The translations under genes and the position numbers were made by a program. Below the pieces are notes generated by a model, which was not told where the DNA came from, did not search any database, and was given only the letters and a program-made list of their open reading frames with translations. Shown one piece after another: positions 36,001 through 49,600 of a stretch of DNA of 64,000 nucleotides; position 1 is the stretch's first letter; every line of letters begins with the position of its first letter. This DNA comes from Mansonella perstans (taxonomy: Eukaryota; Nematoda; Chromadorea; Rhabditida; Onchocercidae). The stretch is taken from NCBI GenBank assembly GCA_037074765.1, contig JBAMDO010000069.1:333501-397500 (forward strand), written 5' to 3'.

Positions 36001-39000
36001 ACTGAGCGCCATCAATCCTGATGAAATTTTCAAAAAAGCTCTGCCGACTTATCCCACTACTTCTTGCTTTTTCAGAAAACATTTCGAGATACTGGGCACT
36101 TGTATGAAATAAACGCGGACGCTTATTGTCATGCTGCAAAAAAAAAAAAAAAAAAATTAGTTCAATTATTTCAGTAAAAAAATCATTTAAATATACAAAA
36201 CTACCACCTCTACGTTCAAAGACCATCCTGTGTAACTTGTTCTGACTTCCACTTTAGCTTTGTCGTTTGGTAATGTAATCAATATTAAACTTAAGTTTAA
36301 ATGCCTATAGAAGTAAACTGGAAGAAACCTCGGGCCATGCAATTGTAATACCTTCCAGATCTTTCATCGCCTTTTTGTGCCTTTCGAACATTCGTACCCT
36401 ATAATTCCAGTTTTTTAACTACTTAGAAATTAAAATTCAATTTCATACTAATCTACAGTAATCTGGTGTGAAAAATTTCCAGTAATTTAATATAGATTCA
36501 ATAAAGTCTGCTTCACACACAATCAACCTTTTTCGTTCTTCTCGTTCATTGAGTACACGCCTTCGGATTCCCAACATTCGAGCTTCTTCTTGTTTATACA
36601 CCAACTCACATCTTTAAAACGATCATGTGATTTATCGATTTTAATGAAAATTTACGAGGAGTTCCGAAAGAAAAATGCGAAATCAATTTCCTTTGGATAC
36701 TGTTAAGCAGCATATATTTCTTGTTCCCAATATCTCGAACTAATATTTTTTGTTCACAACACCTCGAACGGAAAGACAGAAAGTTTCATGAAACATAGCA
36801 AGTTAAATCAATTGGAATTCGATGAACTGCTTACATTGCTTTTCGCTGCTTCATCAGATTTTCATTTGCATGACGTTTGCAAGTTAAATAAAGTGGATCT
36901 ACTGTTTCAACATCATAAGTTACTGCGAGACTGAAATTACTTAATTTTAATTTGCAATGATTTTGTTCTTCCATCGAGTTCTTTTTCTTTTATGTTTTAT
37001 TTTTCTTCTGTATTACAAGTATTTACAAAAAAAAAAGATGAGCAAAAATCACACATTAATAGATTTAAATGTTTGAGGAAACAAATGAATGGAAATTTAA
37101 ACAGTACTTATTAGTCTTTGTATTGGTGCTATTTGATAAGTTCGGATCAGTGCTTTTCTCCGTATTATCGATCAGTAAACCTAATCTGAAAAACTATAAA
37201 GTTGCACAATTCTGATCAATTATTACTTCGCTTTACATAAATGAAGTTTTATTTCATTCTTTATTACGCATAAGCTGTTATTACCTTTGTGCACAAGTGA
37301 CATGGAGGTAATTTTTACATAATGCTGCATCACATGGCACTGCAATACCCGTACGTGCTAGCAGTGGATCAGAACATGCGGTGCAAGCCTAAATTTATCA
37401 GAAATTTTGTATGATTTGTCGAAGGAAAGTAACACTGATTCTCATTTATGCTAGCCAATCTAAAAACAGCAGTACATCTTTTTATGGAAATGGAATTTGT
37501 AAGCCAGAAGCCGCTTCTACACGTTCACAAGTTGGCTACTTAAATAAATACTTAAATCCATTTAACTTACTTAAATTACTGATAGCCGAATAGTATGTCC
37601 AGAACAAAAAATAAAAAAAAAAACATGATATACTGGAAATTTAACAACACATAAAGATTCTCATATACCAGCCAAGTCTAAACAACAGTACAACTCTCTG
37701 TGCAAATGCAATTTGTAAATCAGAATTCACTTCTATACGTTCACAACATCGGCTGCTTAAATAGATACTTAAATCTATTAGTTTAAATTAAATTACTGGT
37801 AGCCGTAAACCATGTCCAGAATATGAAAAACATGGTATAATGGAAAATTCAACAACATAACCCTTTTTCACGGATATTTACAAATACCTTTTATGAGCTA
37901 CATGATTTACGCTGTAAAATAAAAATTTATTTTAAGTCATACTCGTTTGCCAAATAATTTGTAATCCTGTTCTTGCCAACTAACAGCTGATAAACGTTCC
38001 ACATCACCAAATGTTATACCCGGTGTGTATAACGCGCATAACAAATGAACCCAACCACCACCAATGTCTGAAACATTCGATTTAAGCCAACAATTTGCAC
38101 TGAAACATTTTTCTACTAGGCAATCTCTGCTTCAAAGCAATCTTATTTGTATAAATTCATAACTTCTTTAATTTTTTTTTACAGTGTTCCTAATTGTACC
38201 AGATATGAACGATTAGTGTTGAAATAATTGTAATGGTTAAATATTTTAGACCATATTATTATTCGTTAAATAGTCGATATCTCTCTCTTTCACATATGCT
38301 TGTGTGTGCTTGTATTTAAGAATCCTTATATGTAAAATATGATGCAACACAATAACATCAAAACAAATAAAATTTAAAAAATATTTACCAGCTCTTTTAA
38401 AAGCACCAAATCTATTTGGACAGAGTTCACAATATGGCGGTTCGCTGAGACCATAGAAACATGGCTCACAGAACCACGGTTCGGTTGATGAACTGGAACC
38501 ATCGCTTTCTGCATCCCCTACATTTTCGGTAATGTAACAATTTTCGTGAACTGCTACTCCACATCTACAAGCAAAATTGGTAAAGAACAATTCTGCACTG
38601 GAAAATGAAGCGAACTATAAAAACATTGACATTTGCTTTCCTAGAAATTAATATTTAATATGTATCATTAATTTTAATTTATACCAGAAATATATATCAG
38701 TGATTTTAATATATCAAAAATTAATATACATCAATAACGACAACTATTTTGAATTTATTAAATTTTAAATTAATATCTGAGTAACGATAATGATATGTTT
38801 TAGATCTATTAAATTCAAAAAAAAAGCTTCAATTGAGCAAATAAACTAAAACTTCAATTTTTGCAGTGTGAAACTTTTCAGTAGTATAAGTTTAACTTAC
38901 TTATCACATTGAATAACTTCATCATTACGCACAACCGCACGTTGATTTAGACACAATGTGCAAATCAACTGACCCTAAAGAGATGATAACACTGCATTTG

Positions 39001-41342
39001 AAATTTTTGCATTTTTCTACAGCAAACTTTTTGTTCAGCAAGGAATGAAACTTCATTATTAACAAAAATTTTTATTAAAATGCCGCATTGTTTTTCTTTC
39101 AAATGAACAACCGAAAAAATGTCGTAACATTCAGGACTGAAAAAATTAATGCAACTGATGAATGAATGAAAATCTCTAAGTTTCATACTGCGCTGAAATT
39201 CAACTGATTTTGTAAGAAAAACGAGTAAAAAAAGGAATCGCTGAAGAATGAAACTACTGAAGCTGAAAAAAGATTACTGGTTGAATGTTGCAGTTTGAAG
39301 TATCGAATCCTGATTTCGTATCCTGCAAAAAAATTCGATGTGAAAGGTTTTGAAATTGGTGGACGCTGAATCATAAGACATTTTAATGTGATAACAAAAA
39401 GGAGAATAAAGACCTCATCCTGATGCTTCTCAGGTTCACAGCCCGATTCACTGGAATCTGAAGTAACGTCTACCTCTGCGTTCCCATCGTTGCTTGACAA
39501 ATCCGAATTCGATGAAAACTCATCGCCAGTCCTTCCAGCTGTCATGAAGAAAAACAACTTTTATATGATTGACAAAAAATCTCGATCTCTAGATTTCAAC
39601 TTCTTAGTGAAATTTGAGCGCACAAATTAGTCTTTCTTATTCATATGTTGTGATTAAGTATGAAAAGCAAGTAAGAAGGAAGCAATAAGATAGTGCTGAA
39701 AAAAATTTCAAAAAGAACTTTAAAGTGTCATAACTAACCGACAAAATCATCGTCTTCATCACTGTCGCTAAGCGGAAGAGCATCAAGCAAAATATTAGCA
39801 TTTGGTTTAATTTGCCGTTTGCCTGGAGCTCGTGAAGCTGAAAATAATTGTAATGATGATTTTTCTAAAATCCATTTTGAAATATGAAGAATTTGCTATA
39901 AAACTACTTTAAAAATCGAAAAAAATTTAAAAATTTGATCTGAATTTTGCCATTTATATTTTTAATTATTCATTCATTACTCGGTTCCTTGCACTATCAC
40001 TGAAATTCTATTCATGGAAAGTAATCCATCCCATTTAATAATCAATAAGTCAGGTAAAGAATATAAATATTTAAGTTGACTGTGAAATTCCTAAAAATAT
40101 GAGATTTAAATAATTATGCCAAATTAAAGCTATGCCAAGCAGTTTCTCTCTTCAATATCAATGCAGAACCCCAAGAATTATAAATACTATATAATTGTAT
40201 CGTTGTAGTGATTTTTTTATTTCCAATATATGATATTGGAAAATGCTAACCATGGGTACAAATGTATAGATTTTGAAGAGAGGATTAAATTCAAAATAGT
40301 ACTTGAAATTGAAAATGGAAAAACTAAAAAAGTTAAAGAAATTGAAGGGGAAAAACAAGAAGTAAATGTATATTCGAAATTATATCAATAAATGTATCAC
40401 TTACAAATAGTACGTGATACGGTAAATGTACAGATTTTAAAAAGAGCATTAAATTCAAAAATAATATTTGAAGTTGAAAACGGAAAAATTAATTGAAGTG
40501 GAAAAAAGAGAAATCAATGTATATTCGAACTTATATTAATGGAGGTAAGTGATACGGTAGGTGATACGGTAAGTGATATGGAACAAATGTACATATTTTG
40601 AAGGGAGCATTATAATTCAAAAATAATATTTGAAACTAAAAATGGAAAAACTAGTTGAAGGAGAAAAAAGAGAAGTAAATTATATATTCGAAATTATATC
40701 AATGGAGGCAAGTGATACAGTACAAATGTACAGATTTTAAAAAGAGCATTAAATTCAAAAATAATATTTGAAGTTGAAAACGGAAAAATTAATTGAAGTG
40801 GAAAAAAGAGAAATCAATGTATATTCGAACTTATATTAATGAGGTAAGTGATACGGTAGGTGATGCGGTAAGTGATACGGTACAAATGTACAGATTTTGA
40901 AGAGAGTATTATAATTCAAAAATAATATCTGAAATTAAAAATTGAAAAAGTAATTGAAGGAGAAAAAAGAGAAGTAAATTATATAATCGAAATTATATCA
41001 ATGAAGGCAAGTGATACGGTAAGTGATACGATACAAATGCATAGATTTTGAAAAGAGCATTATAATTCAAAAATAATATTTAAAGTTGAAAATGGACAAA
41101 ATTAATTGAAGTGGAAAATTTTTGCATTTATATTTATTCAAATATAAATTCTTTGCCAAAAAAATTCATGCCCATTTCATATAATGTACAATGTGAAAAT
41201 TCAAATTTGCCGCCGAACCAATAATGTATTAAGCATTGCAAATGGTTACGATAGGAAGTTTTATTGAGTAGGAAATTTGCATTGGTATTTGTTGGAACTT
41301 ACATGCAAGGGCGAAAAAATTCCGCTTCTCGTTTTCAGTCAT
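33028..41342 (-). CDS. PHF14: PHF14-like PHD-finger chromatin protein
   Basis: Nuclear histone-reader-type protein of 710 residues in nineteen phase-consistent exons: 41342-41303, 39837-39739, 39538-39414, 38974-38901, 38564-38389, 38067-37943, 37388-37285, 37185-37108, 36930-36835, 36611-36528, 36398-36329, 36133-35961, 35716-35602, 35413-35295, 35057-34895, 34596-34435, 34151-34074, 33532-33386 and 33132-33028. An N-terminal SSRAPGKRQIKPNAN start and an acidic serine-rich region (SDSDEDDDF) match PHF14. PHD1 (about 93-172) contains CGVAVHENCY and STEPWFCEPC. An extended PHD follows with GGGWVHLLCALYTPGITFGD and CKNYLHVTCAQR. A coiled coil (about 420-455) and a second PHD (C542 to C590, all C4HC3 ligands, HLACLDPPLVKMPKKT) come next. 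The tail is basic, without a recognisable third PHD. Exon 1, with only 13 codons, is the least certain. Confidence 0.92.
37411..37870. repeat. Tandem duplication of about 225 bases in a PHF14 intron
   Basis: The block from CTAGCCAATCTAAAAACAGC through TGATAGCCGAATAGTATGTC and the poly-A run is repeated at about 37670-37860 as CAGCCAAGTCTAAACAACAG through TGGTAGCCGTAAACCATGTC. The copies are diverged by substitutions and small gaps. Confidence 0.7.
40240..41120. repeat. Minisatellite, unit about 140-165 bases, six copies, in PHF14 intron 1
   Basis: ACAAATGTACAGATTTT(G/A)AA or close variants recur near 40255, 40425, 40580, 40718, 40880 and 41028. Each is followed by AGAGCATTA.AATTCAAAA, a GAAAAA.TTAATTGAAG block and AAGTGATACGGTA. 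Spacing varies because the AAGTGATACGGTA subrepeat itself changes in number. Confidence 0.8.
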
Positions 41343-41552
41343 TTGCAACAATTCTTCTCTTCGAACTTTTCAACCAAATCTCAAAACGGCTGAAATTCAA
41401 TAGCAACAAAGTAATCAGTTATAGTCAAATATCCACCATATACAATCAACAATAAACACATGAAATCTTCCGTATCGATTCCCTTACCACTATAACAGCA
41501 CTATATCAATGAATGATACATATTTACATATTTGTGCTTCTTTCCACGCACA

Positions 41553-41573
41553 TCTCTCTCTCTCTCTCTCTCT
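41553..41573. repeat. CT microsatellite
   Basis: About ten uninterrupted TC units. Confidence 0.85.
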
Positions 41574-42404
41574 TTCCCCAATCTCGAACTTAATGATACG
41601 TATGTATCGTCGCACATGTACTACTATTTACTCTTAATGCTTCTACTACGGTAAAAGAAATTTCGTTGCAGGATGATAATAATGATGATAATAGTAATAA
41701 TGATAATAATAATGATAACCTGGATAGTCCTGTAATAGTATAGAGATAATTAACTATTATTGCATATCTATATTATACCAATTAAAGCAGTTCTTTAATG
41801 ATAATGATGAAGTGTATGCAGCATAGCACAGTCATGGATATCATCATTCATCAAGTTTATCTTGAACTCACTCCTATATCTTGAACTCTTGAATCTTGAA
41901 CTCACTCCTTTATCTTGAACTCACTCCTATATCCTTGCTAGTACAAATATCCTATATTTTGTTATATTACAGTAATAAAATCTTGATAAAATCCTGTGCT
42001 ATAATTAGATAATTACTGTCATTTCTTTCGTAATAATAAAAATTTTCATATCCATAGGTGATGTACTATCTTCTACAGTAATAAAAGTTTTAACGAAATT
42101 ATCTAATTAAATTAATTTCTTCGATGAAATCTTATGCTCAGATAATCTTCTAATTATACACTAATAAAAGTTTCCATAAAATCCTCTAATTAAATAATAA
42201 CATGAATTAGAATCGTATATACTCAATAAATATACTGTACATTTTCTTATTTGCAAATAGAATGCATGTATAACGGAAAAAAAACAGATTCACTAAACCG
42301 GATGGAATTAAATGGCAAAAGAGAAAATGAAAATTATACCAGATAAATAATTTCCGATTTTCCACAAAACCGGTTGAAATTGATCGAAAAAGAGAAAATG
42401 GAAA

Positions 42405-42755
42405 ATGTTTGCACGAAATTATATTTCCGGATTTTTGCATAACTCTTTAAATTATATTGAAATACGCAAAAATGTTATAAAGATGAATAAAAAATTTATA
42501 AATATTATTCTGAAATGTAAAGGAAAAGAAAAAAAGGAAAAAAAGAAAGTAAATGAACAAGTTATGCAGAAATTTGATAGAAATGTGATTAAACTAAGCA
42601 ATTCACCAGTAGTTCCACGTATAATGCAAAAACAGGTAATGATAATTACATGTTTGATAATTATGGTACTGATAATTCTTATTTATATCATCGCTGTTAC
42701 GTGCATTTGTCAATCTCTTGATTCATTTTTGATTGTAATAATTGTAATGGCTTAG
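42405..42755 (+). CDS. Weak candidate: small single-span membrane protein or exon
   Basis: An open frame of 116 codons from ATG 42405. A lysine-rich middle (KGKEKKEKKKVNEQ) is followed by a hydrophobic segment, MIITCLIIMVLIILIYIIAV. A donor-like CAG|GTAATG falls at about 42635, just before the hydrophobic part. If used, the membrane segment would be intron. No family is recognised and the base composition is that of the surrounding DNA, so this may be chance. Confidence 0.2.
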   Translation: MFARNYISGFLHNSLNYIEIRKNVIKMNKKFINIILKCKGKEKKEKKKVNEQVMQKFDRNVIKLSNSPVVPRIMQKQVMIITCLIIMVLIILIYIIAVTCICQSLDSFLIVIIVMA

Positions 42756-43654
42756 TTAAGTTAAAAATAAAATTGATCAAATGAATGACAAAATTTTGAT
42801 TGAAATTTGTCATTTAATTTCAAAATATCAACGTATTAATCAACTTTAATTGATTATCACACTTCATGTTTATTTTTTTCTTTCGCACCAATCATTTAGA
42901 AACTATTAAATTACCTTAATTAATTAGCTTCCTTTTCTTTTTTTTATAGCCATAGAGAAGTAAATCAAGATGGTTTTGTTATTGTAAATTCTATCCTGTG
43001 TTTTAGCTATAGAGATGAATCAAGAATCAAGAGATAACGTTGTTTTTGTAAATGCTAATCCTACGATCATCATATATAAATAATGTTAATTTTATTTCCA
43101 TCTATCATCTTAGTCTACTTTTTAAGTTCCAATTATATTGTTAAGAGTAGTAAAATGCAAAGTGCAATATTTCTCTTTCATTATCATAAGTCTTTCATTA
43201 TTGAAAATTATTGAGAGGCAAAATTTATACTAATATTCACTTTACCAACCATTCCAGGATTGTGAGCAGCCAGCTAAGCAAAGCTGCTATAAGATTAAAC
43301 TATGCACTAAGATTAAAAGGAGGTAATGAAATAAAAACATTTTCTAATACTGGAAATTTAATTGTTTTTTTTAAACATTTCAATTAACAGTAGTTGAATT
43401 ACAAATTTTTCAAGATAAGAAATATGCAAACTATCATTGTTTAGATTAATAAAAATGATAAATGAATCAGTACAGATATTTCTATTACAAGAAATTATGG
43501 ATTATATTAATTAAGTACAATAGAATGGGAAGTGTAAAATTAGTAAAATGCAAAACAAAAAAAAAAAACTTATTGAGAAGTTCTACAAATTAAACTGTTA
43601 ATTCAGAGAAATCAAGTGAAGTAAAAAAAAAGAGCTTTTTGAAGATGGGAATAA

Positions 43655-44270
43655 AATGTGGATAATTACGATACCGATCAAAGATGATGGTTGACAGCAA
43701 TGATTGGATTAAATGATAAAATGATAAGAAATGTGTGATATGATGGATACTTGAAAAAGATGATAATACTAGAAGCCTTTGATATTTAGTAATTCCAAGA
43801 GATGTTAATGGATAATTATGATATAGATCAAAGATGATGATGGCGATAGCAATGGCTGAATTAATGATAAAGTGATAAGAAATGTGACAAGAGATAAATA
43901 CCTGAAAAAGATGATAATACTAGAAGCCTTTGATATTTAGTAATTCCAAGAGATACTGATGGATAATTATGATATAGATCAAAGATGATGATGGTGATAG
44001 CGATGATTGGATTAAATGATAAAGTGGTAAGAAATGTGTGACAAAATGAATACTTGAAAAAGATGATAATACTAAAAGGCTTTAGTATTTGGTAATTCCA
44101 AGAGATATTGATGGATAATTATGATGTGGATGAAAGATGATGGTTGACAGCAATGATTGGATTAAATGACAAGGTGATAAGAAATGTGATAAGGGATGAA
44201 TACCTGGAAAAAGATGATACCACAAGCCATGTATTTAGTAATTCCAAGAGATATTGATTTTGATAAAATT
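43655..44270. repeat. Minisatellite, unit about 150 bases, four copies
   Basis: GATCAAAGATGATG(G/A)TGG-like starts recur near 43676, 43827, 43978 and 44129. Each is followed by AGCAATG.TTGGATTAAATGA, GATAAGAAATGTG, TGAAAAAGATGATAATACTA and TAATTCCAAGAGAT. Confidence 0.8.
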
Positions 44271-44889
44271 AAGAAGATGGTATTTTGCTAGCTTCTCTAG
44301 CTAAATTTGATATATCCATGCTGCCTGCCTCATTTGCTTTCATTCATGGTTAAATTGGGAATAAAATATATTGATGCTAAATGGTTAAAAATAATCCATC
44401 ATATATTTTGGTCATCGAAAAATTTTGCAAATTGTATACTTTGATTTAAATCAATGATAAACTTAAAACAGATTATATGCACCCATGAACTTGTACAACT
44501 ATAAAATGTCAGTTCTGAAGAATGTATAGATATAGTTATATTAACTAATGTAGTTATTATGAGCAATGTTCAAATATATGCTATATATATCTCTGATAGT
44601 GATAAAGCAACGAGAAGTAAAATCCCGGTATATGAGTTATTCTTTTGCAGAAGTCTAACATAGGAAAAAGTCTAGCATGACTTTAAGATTAATTTTTGAC
44701 TACATGATTCCATTTAACGTTTCCATTTCATGATTACAATTGATGTTTCTCTCATTTAATCGTTATATTAAATTCATTAAATTTGAGAATATCTACATGA
44801 GGATGAACTCCTCTGAGATTTCTAAATTGATTAATAATATACATATGCATTTATATATACACATGCTTACTTCTAACTGTTTGCTTCAC

Positions 44890-45062
44890 ATGTTAACGGA
44901 TCAAGTGACCATTAACACATATACGTAATAACTGATGCTAACGAATCAAGTGACCATAAACAGCATATGTAATAACCGGTTTTTTACGGATCAAGTGACC
45001 ATAAACACACATATGTAAAACCGGTTTTTTACGGATCAAGTGACCGTAAACACTCATATGTA
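44890..45062. repeat. Tandem repeat, unit about 45-55 bases, four copies
   Basis: ACGGATCAAGTGACC(A/G)T(A/T)AACAC..ATATGTAA recurs four times, the last two with ACCGGTTTTTT between units. Confidence 0.8.
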
Positions 45063-46647
45063 ATGATTGATAAACATTAATGTTAAATTACATGAAAAAG
45101 TTGAGGTGACTATGTTTGACGTAATTGGCTGACGTAACTGACGTATTAGTATCACTAAAAAAACCAGCACTTCTATGGTCAACTTTTTTTCACGTTCATG
45201 TTAGCATTTAAGATTAACACGTAACACATTGATAATATCGTATTCTTTGTTCAATTAAATGTCATCATTAGCATTGCAGAAAATTTGAAGTATTATTTTA
45301 AGTTTTTCATAAAAACAAAACTATTTGATTCATTTATCTATGAATAGAAGTAAGAAGACGAAACAATTGATTGCTGCAAAAGTATTCATCTAAAATGAGT
45401 AATAATATCGTGAAAATAATGAAATTGAATGATAATGATGAAATGAGTGGCAGGGAAATTTAATGATAACATTCTCATAAGTGGTATTTTATATGAATGG
45501 TATCAAGTAAGGTACCAAGTAATTTACCGCAGTAACCATTGAAAGTTTAAGTGTTGAAAATGAGCGACATCTCGAAGGAATTAATACCACATAAAAATCA
45601 ATAAATTATCACGATTCTTTAAGATTTAATGATATAATTAATTTGATAGTGAAATTAATAATATCATTGTGATAAGTGATACTTTTCATGAACGATACCT
45701 AATAATCTATCGTAGTTATCATTAAAAGTCAAGTGTTACTAAATGAGTGATATTTTTATGATTAATAACCACAATGGAAATCAATATCATAATTATCATA
45801 ATTCATTAAGAATTGTTAACATGAAATGATCAGAAATTTGATAAGTAAATAAGTGTAAGAAGTTTTAGTTGGATAAATTCATCATAGTTACGAATTGAAT
45901 CGTTTCTTTGAAATATAACAATTTAACTGAAATTTAATATAATATTAAATGTCTCGGCACCAACAATAAACGGAACAGGCGCAAAACAACTTTGTAGAAT
46001 TCATTCAACCAGTAGAGATTTGATTGATTAGTTAAATTTGATGATTATCCTTTCCCTAAGATTGAAAAAATATGGGTAAGTAATGAATTGTGAGTAGTAA
46101 ATTTGAATTTTTCGATAAATTAAACATTAATTCAATGAGAAAGTATAGAAATTATACCACAAAATTATGCTTTTTTTTTCCTCACTAAAATATATTATGA
46201 TGAGTAAAATTTAATAAACAAACTAATTTTTAATTGTAATTATTAGTGATACAATACTTCTTCAATGGTATATTTAACAATTGATGTCTGGAACATTGAA
46301 TACTCATCCTCTACCTAATTCATCCATCGCCTTGCAATATCATTTTGAATTTATAACATCGACCTACTTCTGTGTTTTATAGTATCACTCGGCAAATTCA
46401 CATTCTCACACTACTCTGTCAGTGTTATTTATTGAATCAATTAAATTAAAATTAAACAGACCAGAATTTCAATGAACTATTTATGTAATTAAAATCATTT
46501 TCAGATATCTTTTTTTTATTTCAACCCTACATACGGGGTTGATAGTAGATATGGGGGAGACACATTGTATGTTAAAATATTGATAGTATAGTTGATTTGA
46601 GTTGATGGTGATTGATTAATTAAAACGATTTATTTTCAGGATTTTTA

Positions 46648-49600
46648 ATGGCATCAGATGATGGATATTTTGGGATATTATCGGTCCCATTGTTTGGAGT
46701 TTTAACATGTGCTGGCTTGTACTTCTTGAGGTGATTGTAATTAATCAAAAATTTCTATTAATTTTCATTCCAGCAGCAGCATTTTTAGTTTTGCTTTTAA
46801 GATCTTTTTCTCAAAAAAGCAAATTTTCGATATATTCTTAATCTGTATGGATAGCAGAGACGATCTAATAATATTGGCTGGCTTTCGCAATCAGCATAAT
46901 CAACATCGATCAATTCTGATCTGTTCCCCAACCACAATATGAATTTAGTTTTTATAATTATATATGCCATAAAATAATTTAGTTAAATAAATTAATTAAA
47001 TTTATCAAAAGTTTGTATAAATTAGTAATGAAGCAATAAAATAAATATTGATTGTGAGTAACCTTATAGCTTAGCATATGTGTGATTTAAATTAAATGAT
47101 GCATTAGTTAATTAAAAAAAGGAATAATTATCTCATGTTTTATAATACCTAATTATTTTTATTTTTACAAATTTATTTACTCAGTTGAATAATGCAGGAG
47201 TAGAATATAATTAAATTAAAAATTAAGCATTTGCATTTGTATCTTTTATTTAAATCATTCGTATATTTTATGCTTAGAAAAATTTTTATTGATTTAACAG
47301 ATGAATGAAGAAAAAATAGACATTTTTTAAATCTCTTTCAGGCGTTATTTGAAAGGTGCACAATTTAATGAATATGTAGATGCAAATGGAAAAATAGCAT
47401 TAGTTACTGGGGCAAGTGCAGGAATAGGTAAACAAACAGCTCGAGAGCTTAACCTTCGTGGTGCCACTGTTTACATGTTGTGCAGAGATCAAGCAAAATC
47501 GCAAAATGCCAGAATTGAACTAGCAAAAGTAAGGAAATTTTTGAAATTCAACTTTGTGCATATTACGAAAAGATCATTTACTGAAATTATGGTATGCTGT
47601 TTAGTGCACTCTAACTTAATTACCAACCTAAGATATCATGCACCATGGCTGCACATTCCGATTATTCTTGTAGAAAAGAAATATCTAGATAAGTCATGAA
47701 GTATATGAGCAGCATACCACATAAGTTTAGATAGGTGCTTATGCAAGTAGTCAACAGAATCAGTTGATTTAATATCATTTCATAATTATGTATTCTAAGA
47801 TTTTCCCATATTTAAGGATTATTTCCTTATTGATTAAGTAAGAGTAAAAAGACTTTATATCATGCTGTTTTATTTTTACTCTGCTTCCATTCAAGTTGGG
47901 TTGTGATCCAACGCGGTTAATATTGAAAGATATTGATTTGGCCAGATTTGCTACGATTCGGAAATTTGCTGATGAATTCAAGCATGGTTAGCTTGCGCCT
48001 TGTAAATTAATTAAACGATTGGAATTAGTGGTTGTTTTGGAATTTTTATAGATTGTTTAATGAGCCAAATTTCAATTAAGGCTTCTTCACATTTTTAATT
48101 TATTCTTTCACTAAAATTGTCAGAAATTCTTACAGTCAGCTGTCTCTTCCACTTATTCTGTTTACGGCACAAATATCTTCCAAATGTCATCAATCATTAT
48201 TAACCTCAGCGATTGTAAATTATTGCTTTATTCATCCAAGAATTGATAATGCATCATTTTAAGAAGTGGATAAAATAGACATACTTGTAAACAACGCAGG
48301 AATAATGTTTTATCCAAAGTTCGAGTTGACAGAAGATGGCTATGAAATGACATGGCAAACGAACTACCTAGGTATGTTTTGTTAATATCTGTCAAAAATA
48401 TTTTCCGATTATATTTGAAAAAATTCCACTTCCATCAAGTGTTTTCAGAAAACATAATAGACTGCTTATCTTCTGCTTACTAATATACTTAATTTCGCTT
48501 CTGCATTTAGGAAAAAAATGGAAAAAATTGCATTATTTCTCAATTGCTATGATGGTATAATACTTGAAAGTTCACTTTCTTTTTTGATAATATAATGTTT
48601 ATCATTTTATACATGTCACATGTCAACATACGTAAGAAATTATATTCTTTTTTTGGATATAACAAAATGCAGTAAAAGTAATGCCATCTTTTTTTTTTTA
48701 TCATGATGTATTTAACCATTTACAGTACAGAAATTCACATTTAATACTTTTATAGGACATTTTTTACTTACTGAGCTGTTACTTCCGTTGATAAAGAAAT
48801 CACCGAATGGACGAATTGTCAACGTTTCCAGTGCACTTCACAAGACGGCTGATAATGTTGATTTTTCCGTAGTTAATAGTAAAAAACATTTCAATAAATC
48901 AATGCCCTATAGCAGGTCGAAATTAGCCCAGGTCACTTGTTTTTATTTTTTCCTTATTTAAAAAACTTTTTGAAATAACGGATTTTGCAATACGTGATTA
49001 ATAAAAAAATTTAAAGGACAAGATATGTAATGAACTCTATATTTGCAGATGTTTGTTATTATAAAAGTTGTAGGTTATGCTTGCGCGCGAATTGACCAAA
49101 CGACTAAGGACAAAAGATCCAGGAAATACAGTGACAGTTAATGCTGTACATCCCGGTGTTTGTTTCACTGAGCTTATGCGTTATACGATTTTCAGCCAGA
49201 AATATATCTTAAAATTCATTTCTCCATTTCTTTGGTTCTTCATGAAAACTGATAGGGTAATCTTATTGATATTTTCGCTGAAAAATTAAGTAGTTGAAGC
49301 CTCACTACTGTTACACGAGATAGGGATTATAAGCAAATGTACATGTTCTGGCAGTCTTCTTTTTGACCATAAAAATGATTTTGAATTAAATGTCCCTGTT
49401 ATTTTAATAAATTATGCTACGAGGCAAATTTACTGAAAATTGTTGTAGATTTTGTGATGAGTTTATTTAAAAGAGCGGATGAAGATCGCAGTTACGGATA
49501 GCTTATTGCGACCAAATTTTTAGGCTAATTATTTTTAGGATGGGGCACAAACAACATTGTATGTGGCTTTGAGCAAAAATGTCGAAACTATTTCAGGCAA

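Larger units (their letters stand above)
41343..46647. other. Long intergenic region with several tandem arrays
   Basis: It separates the PHF14-like gene (minus) from the dehydrogenase gene (plus), so both promoters should lie here. It contains a CT microsatellite, a TCTTGAACTCACTCCT repeat near 41860-41930, a weak membrane-type ORF, and arrays at 43.65-44.27 kb and 44.89-45.06 kb, listed separately. No convincing gene is seen in the rest. Confidence 0.55.

Noticed and set aside
41264..41455. Plus-strand frame overlapping the first PHF14 exon
   Set aside because: No family, no splice partners; the minus strand carries the better-supported start exon.
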